A stretch of 10,076 nucleotides of DNA from Thermus kawarayensis JCM 12314. GTDB lineage: Bacteria > Deinococcota > Deinococci > Deinococcales > Thermaceae. Numbering within the stretch: position 1 is the first letter of the stretch; each line of letters starts with the position of its first letter. The notes under the pieces are model-generated. The model saw only the letters and a program-made list of their open reading frames with translations, was not told the DNA's origin and did no database searches. Positions 1 to 7,347 of this stretch are shown piece after piece. The translations under genes were made by a program, and so were the position numbers. Location of the stretch: NCBI GenBank assembly GCA_001311545.1, contig BBBL01000035.1, positions 1 to 10,076 on the forward strand. The letters are read 5' to 3'.

Positions 1-149
1 CTCATGGTGGCCTTCCGCTTCCGCCACCCCATGGCCTGGTGCGCGCCGTCACCGACGGGGCGGGGGAGGGGGCCCCAGGGGACTTCCTGGCCTTCTTGCG
101 GGAGGCCTCGAGGCGCCTGGGCCTCCTGGCCAAAGCCCTCGTAGAATGA
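1..149 (+). CDS. 3' end of an unidentified upstream gene
   Basis: Reading the frame that stops at TGA 147-149 gives a C-terminus ending LREASRRLGLLAKALVE, with GC-rich third positions from about position 30. Before position 30 that frame becomes poor coding sequence, whereas frame 1 (LMVAFRFRHP) looks coding. Restoring one C in the C run at 27-30 joins them as ...FRFRHPHGLVRAVTDG.... The visible ~49 residues end in a charged amphipathic helix. I do not recognise the family. The stop overlaps an in-frame ATG at 146 (ATGA), but prs more likely starts at 167, so the two genes are separated by 17 bases and are probably co-transcribed. Confidence 0.5.
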   Translation, partial: HGGLPLPPPHGLVRAVTDGAGEGAPGDFLAFLREASRRLGLLAKALVE

Positions 150-166
150 AGGTGGGTCCATCGGTC

Positions 167-1090
167 ATGGAGGTGAAGATCTTTACCGGGACGGCCCACC
201 CGGAACTCGCCCAAAGGGTGGCGGAGGCCCTGGGGGTTCCCTTGGGCAAGGCCTTGGTGGGCCGCTTCCCCGACGGGGAGGTGCGGGTAAGGCTTCTGGA
301 GAGCGTGCGGGGAGAGGATGTCTACCTCATCCAACCCACCTGCCCCCCGGTCAACGACCACCTCATGGAGCTTCTGCTTCTGGCCGACGCCGCAAGGCGG
401 AGCTCCGCCTCCCGCATCAACGCCGTCATCCCCTACTTCGGCTACGCCCGCCAGGACAAGCAGACCGAGGGCCGGGAGCCCATCAGCGCCAGGCTGGTGG
501 CGGGCCTTCTGGAGCGGGTGGGCATCCACCGGGTCATGGCCATAGACCTCCACGCCCCCCAGATCCAGGGCTTCTTTGACATCCCCGTGGACCACCTCTC
601 GGCGGTGCGCCTCTTCGCCCGCTACCTCGAGGAGCGGGGGTACGTGGAAAACGCCGTGGTGGTCTCCCCGGACGCCGGCCGGGCCGAGGAGGCGCGAAGG
701 CTCGCCGAGCGCCTGGGGCTTCCCTTCGCCATGCTGGCCAAGCGCCGCCACGGGCCTAGGGAGACCTCCGTGACCTACGTCATCGGGGACGTGGAGGGCA
801 GAAGGCCCCTCCTCATAGACGACATCGTCTCCACCGGGGGAACCATAAGGCGGGGGGTGGAGGCCCTTCTCCAGGCGGGGGCTTTGCCCGAGGTGGTGGT
901 CATGGCCACCCACGCCGTCTTGGTGGGGGAGGCCCGGGAGAACCTCTCCCACCCCGCCATCCGCGAGGTGGTCTTCACCGACACCATCCCCCTAAAGGAC
1001 GGGGGCTACACGGTGCTCTCCACGGCGGAGCTTCTGGCCCAGGCCATCCGCCACGTCCACACCAACCAGTCGGTGAGCGCCCTCATCTAG
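167..1090 (+). CDS. prs: Ribose-phosphate pyrophosphokinase (PRPP synthetase)
   Basis: Transfers pyrophosphate from ATP to ribose 5-phosphate, making PRPP for purine, pyrimidine, His, Trp and NAD synthesis; cytosolic. The 307-residue product is full length and uninterrupted. Visible family motifs are FPDGE (34-38), YFGYARQD (90-97), the metal/ribose region DLHAPQIQGFF (127-137), SPDAGR (167-172), the flexible catalytic loop KRRHGPRE (192-199) and the PRPP-binding loop LLIDDIVSTGGTI (215-227). ATG 167 is preferred: AAGGTGG (149-155) lies 11 bases upstream, and the product then begins MEVKIFTGTAHPELA like other family members. An in-frame ATG at 146 would add seven residues and has no ribosome-binding site. 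In many bacteria prs sits beside rplY and pth, as here. It is the only complete gene in the window with no frame break. Confidence 0.97.
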   Translation: MEVKIFTGTAHPELAQRVAEALGVPLGKALVGRFPDGEVRVRLLESVRGEDVYLIQPTCPPVNDHLMELLLLADAARRSSASRINAVIPYFGYARQDKQTEGREPISARLVAGLLERVGIHRVMAIDLHAPQIQGFFDIPVDHLSAVRLFARYLEERGYVENAVVVSPDAGRAEEARRLAERLGLPFAMLAKRRHGPRETSVTYVIGDVEGRRPLLIDDIVSTGGTIRRGVEALLQAGALPEVVVMATHAVLVGEARENLSHPAIREVVFTDTIPLKDGGYTVLSTAELLAQAIRHVHTNQSVSALI

Positions 1091-1117
1091 GGGGATGTGG
1101 TAAGCTTTTCTTTGTGT

Positions 1118-1130
1118 GCCCCTGAGGGGC
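1118..1130 (+). other. Small hairpin in the prs-rplY spacer
   Basis: GCCCC-TGA-GGGGC forms a perfect 5-bp stem with a 3-base loop (6 bp if the T-A pair closes). It lies 25 bases before the rplY start. No T run follows, so it is not a convincing terminator. It could be a leader structure or a chance GC-rich palindrome. Confidence 0.3.
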
Positions 1131-1155
1131 CAGGGTTTGCGTCTTGGGAGGAGCC

Positions 1156-1771
1156 ATGGAGTATCGCCTGAAGGCCTACTACCGGGAAGGGGAGAAGCCC
1201 AGCGCCCTTAGGCGGGCGGGCAGGCTCCCCGGGGTGATGTACAACAAGAGCCTGAACCGCAAGGTCTACGTGGAGCTGGGGGAGTTTGACAAGGTCTTCC
1301 GCCAGGCCTCCATCCACCACGTCATCGTCCTGGAGCTTCCCGACGGGGAGTTCCCCACCCTGGTGCGCCAGGTGAACCTGGACAAGCGCCGCCGCCGCCC
1401 CGAGCACGTGGACTTCTACGTGCTTTCCGACGAACCTGTGGAGATGTACGTTCTTGCGCTTCGTGGGCACCCCCGTGGGCGTGCGGGAAGGCGGGGTGCT
1501 CCAGGAGGTGCACCGGGACATCCTGGTGCGGGTCTCTCCCCGGAACATCCCCGAGTACATTGAGGTGGACGTCTCCGGCCTCGGCATCGGGGATAGCCTC
1601 CACGCCTCGGAGCTCAGGCTTCCCGAAGGGGTGAAGCTCGCCCTTCCCCCGGAGGAGACCATCGCCGCGGTGGTGCCGCCCGAGGATGTGGAGCGCCTCG
1701 AGGCCGAGGCCGCCGAGGCGCCCGCCGAGCCCGAGGTCATCAAGAAGGGCAAGAAGGAAGAGGAGGCTTGA
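1156..1771 (+). CDS. rplY: 50S ribosomal protein L25 (CTC/TL5 type), frame broken once
   Basis: Two-domain L25 of the general-stress CTC/TL5 kind, which binds 5S rRNA in the large subunit. The first frame (MEYRLKAYYREGEKPSALRR... to ~residue 99, DEPVEMYV) is the 5S-binding domain. The second (LRFVGTPVGVREGG... to IKKGKKEEEA) is the C-terminal domain with its acidic/lysine tail. Both match Thermus TL5 as I remember it. The frame shifts at 1453: GTT-C-TTG. Adding two C gives Val-Pro-Leu as in the TL5 I recall (205 aa; TL5 is about 206); removing one base would lose the Pro. ATG 1156 has GGGAGGAG at 1146-1153 as ribosome-binding site. Since rplY product continuity is exact on both sides, a sequencing error is more likely than a real mutation. 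Confidence 0.93.
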
Positions 1772-1789
1772 TCCCACCGGGCACCTTGT

Positions 1790-1816
1790 GGCGGGGGTAA
1801 CCACCCCCGCCTTTTT
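1790..1816 (+). terminator. Intrinsic terminator between rplY and pth
   Basis: A perfect 9-bp stem GGCGGGGGT (1790-1798) / ACCCCCGCC (1803-1811) closes a 4-base loop and is followed at once by TTTTT (1812-1816). It starts 18 bases after the rplY stop. It ends only 12 bases before the pth start, so it lies in the pth leader. It may end most rplY transcripts, or act as a partial terminator/attenuator controlling read-through into pth-ddl. Confidence 0.85.
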
Positions 1817-1828
1817 CCAGGAGGGGCC

Positions 1829-2394
1829 GTGTTCTTGGTGGTGGGCCAGGGAAATCCGGGCGAGGCCTACGCCCGCACCCGGCACAACGTGGGCTTTATG
1901 GTTCTGGACCGGCTGGGGCTGGAGTTCCGGAGGAAGGGGGAGGCCCTCCTGGCCGAGGCCGAGGTGGAGGCAGAAGGGGCCTTTTCCTCAAGCCCCTCAC
2001 CTACTACAACCTCACGGGGCAGGCGGTGGCCCCCCTGGCCCGCTTCTACAAGATCCCCCCGGAGCGCATCCTGGTGATCCACGACGAGATGGACCTGCCC
2101 TTGGGCCGCCTGCGCCTCAAGGCCGGGGGGAGCCCCGCCGGCAACCGGGGGGTGGCCTCCATCGCCGAGGCCTTGGGCACCCTGGCCTTCCACCGCTTGA
2201 GGGTGGGCATCGGCAAACCCCCCGCCAAGGAGCTTGGCGCCCGGTACGTCCTTTCCCCCTTTACCCCGGAGGAGTGGCCCCTGGCCGAGAGGGTGTTGGC
2301 GGTGGCCCAGGAGGCGGTGTGGTGCTGGGTGAGGGAGGGGCTTCCCCCCTGCGCCCGCCGCTACAACGGTCTGGACCTCCGCCAGACGGGGTAA
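1829..2394 (+). CDS. pth: Peptidyl-tRNA hydrolase, frame broken once
   Basis: Releases tRNA from prematurely dissociated peptidyl-tRNA; essential and cytosolic. The product starts [23 protein letters not shown] from GTG 1829, with AGGAGG at 1819-1824; I recall the Thermus protein starting the same way. Family residues are visible: Asn of GQGNPG, the catalytic His of TRHN, Asp of HDEMDLPLG, and Asn of GSPAGNRG. The frame shifts near 1982-1987: ...GCC TTT TC|CTC AAG. Restoring one T gives [14 protein letters not shown], the expected family sequence. The reconstructed length is 188 aa, normal for Pth. The end [12 protein letters not shown] and stop TAA 2392-2394 are intact. The ddl start lies nine bases after the stop, so the two are probably one transcript. 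Confidence 0.93.
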
Positions 2395-3361
<967 letters not shown>

Positions 3362-3370
<9 letters not shown>

Positions 3371-3388
3371 CCTGCTTTCCCGTAGAAT
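3362..3388 (+). promoter_or_regulatory. Candidate promoter for the sugar-use cluster
   Basis: TTGGAA (3362-3367, 4/6 match to TTGACA, overlapping the ddl stop) and TAGAAT (3383-3388, 5/6 match to TATAAT) are 15 bases apart, short of the usual 16-18. They lie 25 bases before the deacetylase ATG. No terminator separates ddl from this cluster, so read-through from ddl is an alternative. Confidence 0.3.
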
Positions 3389-3412
3389 GGAGGGGAAGGG
3401 AAAGGGGGCTCT

Positions 3413-4215
3413 ATGGACCTCTTAGAGCGGCTTGGCCTTTCGGGCAGGCGGGTTCTCCTTCTCCACCACGATGACCTGGGCCTGACCCACGCCCAAAACG
3501 GCGCCTACCAGGCCCTAGGCCTTCCCACGGGGAGCGTGATGGTGCCGGGGGCCTGGGCGAGCGGGGTCAGGGGGGAAGACCTGGGGGTGCACCTGGTCCT
3601 CACCAGCGAGTGGCCTGCCCCCAGGATGCGGCCCCTCACGCCGGGGGAAAGCCTTCGGGATGAGGCGGGGTATTTCCCAGCCTCCCTGGAGGTTCTTTGG
3701 CAAAGCGCCCGCCTGGAGGAGGTGGAGCGGGAGCTCAGGGCCCAGATTGAGGGGGCGAAAAGGCTTTTCTCCCCCACGCACCTGGACACCCACCAGGGGG
3801 CGGTCCTCCGCCCCGACCTGGCGGAGGTCTACGTGCGCCTGGCCCAGGAATACCACCTGGTTCCCTTGGTCCCGGAGAGCCTCGAGGGCCTGGGGGTCCC
3901 ACCCGCGTTTTTGCCGGAGCTGGAACGGCTTATGGCCCAGGTGCCTTTTCCGAGGGTTCGCTTCCTGGACCCCTACGGCCTTCCCCCAGAGGAGCGGCTC
4001 GGCTTTTACCTGGACCTGAGCCGTCTGGGACCTGGGCTCTACTACCTGGTCCATCACAGCGCCCTCCCCACCCCCGAGGGCCGGGCCCTTCCCGACTGGA
4101 GGACGCGGGAGGCGGATTACTTCGCCCTTTCCCACCCCGAGGTGCGCCGGGTCCTTTCCGAGTTCCAGCCCCTGACCTGGCGGGCGGTGCGGGAGGCGCT
4201 CTGGGGGAGTCATGA
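3413..4215 (+). CDS. YdjC/ChbG-family carbohydrate deacetylase
   Basis: Members of this family are metal-dependent deacetylases; ChbG deacetylates N,N'-diacetylchitobiose, and Thermus thermophilus has a crystallised member (TTHB029, from memory). Visible features are the metal-binding pair HHDDLGLT (D20, D21), GVHLVLTSEW (H60), the ligand motif PTHLDTHQG (H123, H127) and a late YYLVHHSA. There is no signal peptide. The purine-rich GGAGGGGAAGGGAAAGGGGG stretch upstream supplies the ribosome-binding site. As written, the frame runs past the next gene's start to 4372, but the extra ~50 residues are only a shadow of the transporter. One added G in the run 4203-4207 gives ...REALWGES and stop TGA 4213-4215, an ATGA overlap with the transporter. 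That makes 267 aa, normal for the family. The exact substrate is unknown. Confidence 0.85.
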
Positions 4216-5464
4216 GAAAGTGGCGCTATGCCTCGGGGCAGCTGGGGCTTACCCTGGTTTCCGAAAGCTTCGGCACCTATCTGGCCTTCTTTTATCTGGA
4301 GAAGCTCGGCCTTTCCGCCGCCTTCTATGCCCTGGCCCGCACGGTATATGCTTTTTGGGACGCCATCAATGACCCCCTATTCGGCCACCTTTCCGATCGC
4401 ACCAAGACCCGGCTGGGCCGCAGGCGGCCCTGGCTTCTTGTGGGTATTCCCCTGTTCCTCCTCTTCTACCTCCTGGTCTTCTTTGTGCCGGACTGGGCCC
4501 GTGACCCCAGGGTACTTCCCTACTACTTCGCCTTGGCCATCGTCCTTTACGAGACGGCGGCCACCGTGGTCTGGACCAACCACGGGGCCCTCTTCCCGGA
4601 AATGTTCCGGGGCCTTGCCGAGAGGGCGGGGGCTGCGGCCTTGAAGCGGGGCACGGAGCTTTTCGGCCTGATCCTGGGGATTGCCGTGGCCCCCTTGGTC
4701 TACGCCCAGGTGGGGTTCTTGGGCATGGCCCTCCTCTTCGCCTTCCTGGCCCTCATGGCCTTCTCGTGGTTCTTCCCGGGTATCCAGGAAGACCCCAAGG
4801 CGGAAAGTGGCCTGGGGCTAAGGGAGTCCTTCCGGCTGGTCCTGGCTAACCGGGCCTTCTGGGTGGCGGCCCTGGTAGGGCTCCTCTTTGAGTTCGGCCG
4901 CATGGTGATCCAGACGGGCATGGCCTTCTACGCCAAGCACAGCCTGGGCCTGCCTGAGGCGGCCACCACCTTCCTCTTCGCTGCCGTCTTCCTGGTGGCC
5001 TTGCCCTCCGTCTTCCTCTGGGGCTGGCTGGCGAGGACCTTGGGAGGCAAAAGGGCCTGGCGGCTGGCGCACCTCCTCATGGGCCTGGCGGCCCTGTTCC
5101 TTTTCCTTCCCCAAAGCCTTCTGCCCGCCATCCTGGCGGGGGCTTTGGTGGGGGTGGGGTTTGCCGGGGTGCGGGTCACGGGGGAGGTGGTGATGGCCAA
5201 GGTCATTGACCTGGATGCTGAAAGAACGGGCACCCGGCGGGAGGGGGCCTACTACAGCCTGGTGGGGCTCTTGGGCCGGGCTTCGGGGGCCTTGGTGGGC
5301 CTGGCCTTTGCCCTTCTGGTCCCTTGTTCGGCTACGTGAGCGGGGAAAACCCCGGGCCGAACCCGGGCTTGGCCTTCCGCTTCCTGGTGGCGGTGATCCC
5401 GGGGGTGGCCATCCTCATGGCCTACTTCCTCACGGCCCTCTTCCCCCACGAGATAAGGGAGTGA
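4212..5464 (+). CDS. GPH/MelB-type sugar:cation symporter
   Basis: A major-facilitator sugar transporter of the glycoside-pentoside-hexuronide family. It imports a glycoside or oligosaccharide with a cation across the inner membrane. The N-terminal signature FWDAINDPLFGHLSDRTKTRLGRRRPW is diagnostic in spacing: D50 and D54 match the cation-site aspartates D55/D59 of E. coli MelB, and GRRRPW follows in the first cytoplasmic loop. Long hydrophobic segments run throughout, consistent with about 12 helices. The frame breaks at 5321-5323 (GTCCC|TTG); one added C gives LLVPLFGYVSGENPGPNPGLAFR... ending ALFPHEIRE with TGA 5462-5464, 417 aa in total. GGGGGAG at 4203-4209 is the ribosome-binding site, inside the deacetylase gene, so the two are translationally coupled. 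The cargo cannot be read from sequence. Confidence 0.92.
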
Positions 5465-5470
5465 AAGGCC

Positions 5471-7192
5471 ATGAGGCTGGATCCCAGCCATCCTAGGCCC
5501 ACCCTCCAGCGCCCAGGCTGGCAGGGCCTCGAGGCCCCTGGGACTTCGCCCTAAGCCAGGCCGAGGGGCCTGAGGGGGTGCGGTTTGACCGCACCATCCG
5601 GGTGCTTTCCCCCCGAGGCCCCGGGGAGCGGGGTGGGTGAGCCCTGGGTAGAGGTGGCCTGGTACCGGAAGGTCCTGAGGGTGAAGCCCAGGCCCGGCTT
5701 TCGGCTTTTCCTGCGCTTTGGGGCCGTGGACTACCGGGCGGAGGTCTTTTTAAACGGGATTAGGGTTTTGGAGCACGAGGGGGGGCACACCCCCTTCGGC
5801 CTGGAGCTCACCTCCTTCCTGGGGAAGCCCCTAGAGGTCCTGGTGCGGGCGGAGGACGATCCCTCCGATCCGGAAAAACCCCGGGGCAAGCAGGCCCTGG
5901 GGGAGCCCGAGGGCATCTTTTATCCCCGGACCACGGGGATCTGGCAGACGGTCTGGCTGGAGTGGGTGCCGGAAAGCCACGTGGCCTCCCTCCGCCTGAC
6001 CCCGGACCTCCAGGCCTTGGGCTTCCGCCTCGAGGTCCGGGCCCTGGGGGAGGGGGATGCGGTGGAGGTGGCCCTCTTCCCGGGGGTGCGGGGGGAGGCT
6101 TCCCCTGGGGGAAAGCCCTGGCTGGAAGCCCGTTTCCCCCTTTCAGACGGGCTTGCCCGGGGGTTTTTGGGGCTCCCCCTGAGGGGAGAGGCCAGCGCCT
6201 TCCTTTGGCGCCCTGAGAATCCGGTGCTTTTCCCCTTGCGCCTCCGCCTCCTCGGGGGGAGGAGGGTCCTGGACGAGGTCTACTCCTATGGGGCTTAAGG
6301 GAGGTTTCCGCCCACCAAGGGGTCTTCCTCCTCAACAGGGAGCCCTACTTCCCCAAGCTGGCCCTGGACCAGGGGCTTTGGCCGGAGGGGCACCTGGCTC
6401 CACCGGGCCTCGAGGCCCTCAGGCAGGACATCCTCTTAGCCAAGGCCCTGGGCTTCAACGGGGTGCGCAAGCACCAGAAGCTGGAGGACCCCCGCTACCT
6501 CCACCTGGCGGACCGGCTCGGGCTCTTGGTCTTTGCGAGATGCCCAGCTTCTTCCGCTTCTCTCCCCAGGCTGCCCGGCGCTACCTGGCGGAGCTCCTGG
6601 CGGCCTGGGAGCGGGACCACAACCACCCCAGCGTGGTGGCCTGGGTTCTTTTCAACGAGAGCTGGGGGCTTTGGCCTTGGGGGCCTGAGGCCCGCTCCTT
6701 CCTCCAGGGGGTGTTTTTCCTGGCCCGCTCCTTGGACCCCACGCGCCTTCTGGTGGATAACGACGGCTTTGAGCACGGCCCCTTCTGGGACCTCTACACC
6801 GTGCACGACTACGCTCCCCCCGAGGTCCTCTCCCGCCGCTACCGCCAGAAGCCCTTTCCCCTGGCCCCCATGGGCCGGCCCCTTTCCTGGGAGGGTCTTC
6901 CCGAGGGGGTGCGCCCCTTCCTCTCCGAGTTTGGGGGCTTAAGGCTCAGGGGCTCCACCCCGGGCTGGGGGTACCGGGAGGTGGAGGGAGAGGAGGCCTT
7001 CCTGCAGGAGGTGCTCCGCTATCTGGGAGCCGCTTGCGAAAGCTTCCTGAGCGGGTTTTGCTACACCCAGCTCTACGACACCTTCCAGGAGGAAAACGGG
7101 CTCTTGGATTTCTGGCGCAGGCCCAAGGTGTCCCCAGAGAGGGTGCGGGCTTTTCTGGAGGCTGTGAGGCCAGGCGGGTGCTTTGGGAGTAG
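5471..7192 (+). CDS. Glycoside hydrolase family 2, cytosolic, frame broken five times
   Basis: A beta-glycosidase of the beta-galactosidase/glucuronidase/mannosidase superfamily. Order: N-terminal sugar-binding sandwich (RPGWQGLE..WDFALS..VRFDRTIRV..VAWYRK, then ..FLRFGAVDYRAEVFLNG), an immunoglobulin-like domain, then a TIM barrel with GVRKHQKLEDPRYLHLADRLG, acid/base Glu in NHPSVVAWVLFNESWG (~residue 397), nucleophile Glu in FLSEFGGL (~487), and YTQLYDTFQEENGLL. There is no signal peptide. Frame repairs: one base at 5535-5538 (LEAPWDFAL); two at 5605 (VPFPPEAPGSG, or one removed); one G near 6290-6293 (SYGGLREVSAHQG); one G at 6537 (VFAEMPS); and probably one near 7165-7171, giving ARRVLWE and stop TAG 7190-7192. 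Without the last repair the frame ends at 7223. Reconstructed length is about 575 aa. ATG 5471 follows AAAGG and lies six bases after the transporter stop. Which beta-linked sugar is cut is unknown. Confidence 0.88.
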
Positions 7193-7195
7193 GCT

Positions 7196-7347
7196 ATGGG
7201 TGCGCCGCGAGGGGGCTTGCTGAAGAAGCTTTGGAATGCGGTGGAGATGGTGGCCCTTCTGGCCCAGGAGTTCTCCTTCTGGCCATCCAGTACGCCAGGA
7301 AGCGGGACCGGTGGGAGCCCAAGGCCCCCTACCTCCCATGGCAAGGG
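7196..7347 (+). CDS. Unidentified short ORF or N-terminal extension of the GH31 gene
   Basis: From ATG 7196 (GGGAG at 7185-7189 upstream, just after the probable GH2 stop) one frame reads MGAPRGGLLKKLWNAVEMVALLAQE, and another takes over as LLLAIQYARKRDRWEPKAPYLPWQG. Both look coding, with GC-rich third positions. One added base near 7267-7272 joins them as ...MVALLAQE(V/F)LLLAIQYARKRDRW.... The middle ~20 residues are hydrophobic with two Glu, flanked by basic residues, possibly an amphipathic or membrane helix. There is no stop before the GH31 frame, so after repair it could be a ~50-residue extension of that enzyme (822 aa in total) or a tiny separate gene whose stop is hidden by a further error. 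I do not recognise it. Confidence 0.35.

Noticed and set aside
142..147. TAGAAT as a -10 element for prs
   Set aside because: No -35-like hexamer at 15-18 bases upstream, and the word lies in coding sequence of the preceding gene.
2..952. 316-residue open frame on the - strand opposite prs, and similar long - strand frames opposite pth/ddl (1867-2787), the deacetylase (3515-4213) and the GH31 gene (8360-9076)
   Set aside because: Each lies opposite a gene with clear family motifs. GC-rich codons make the reverse frames open. Their products are Pro/Gly/His/Arg-rich with no domain and no ribosome-binding site.
1118..1130. Terminator after prs
   Set aside because: The stem is short and no T run follows.
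1440..1460. Programmed frameshift in rplY
   Set aside because: No slippery heptamer or downstream structure stands out, L25 is not known for frameshifting, and the same kind of break recurs throughout the window.
6288..6536. First part of the + strand frame that continues into the GH2 catalytic region
   Set aside because: Before about 6537 this frame is a shadow (Gly/Pro-rich). The true frame reads EVSAHQGVFLLNREPYFPKL and joins at 6537.
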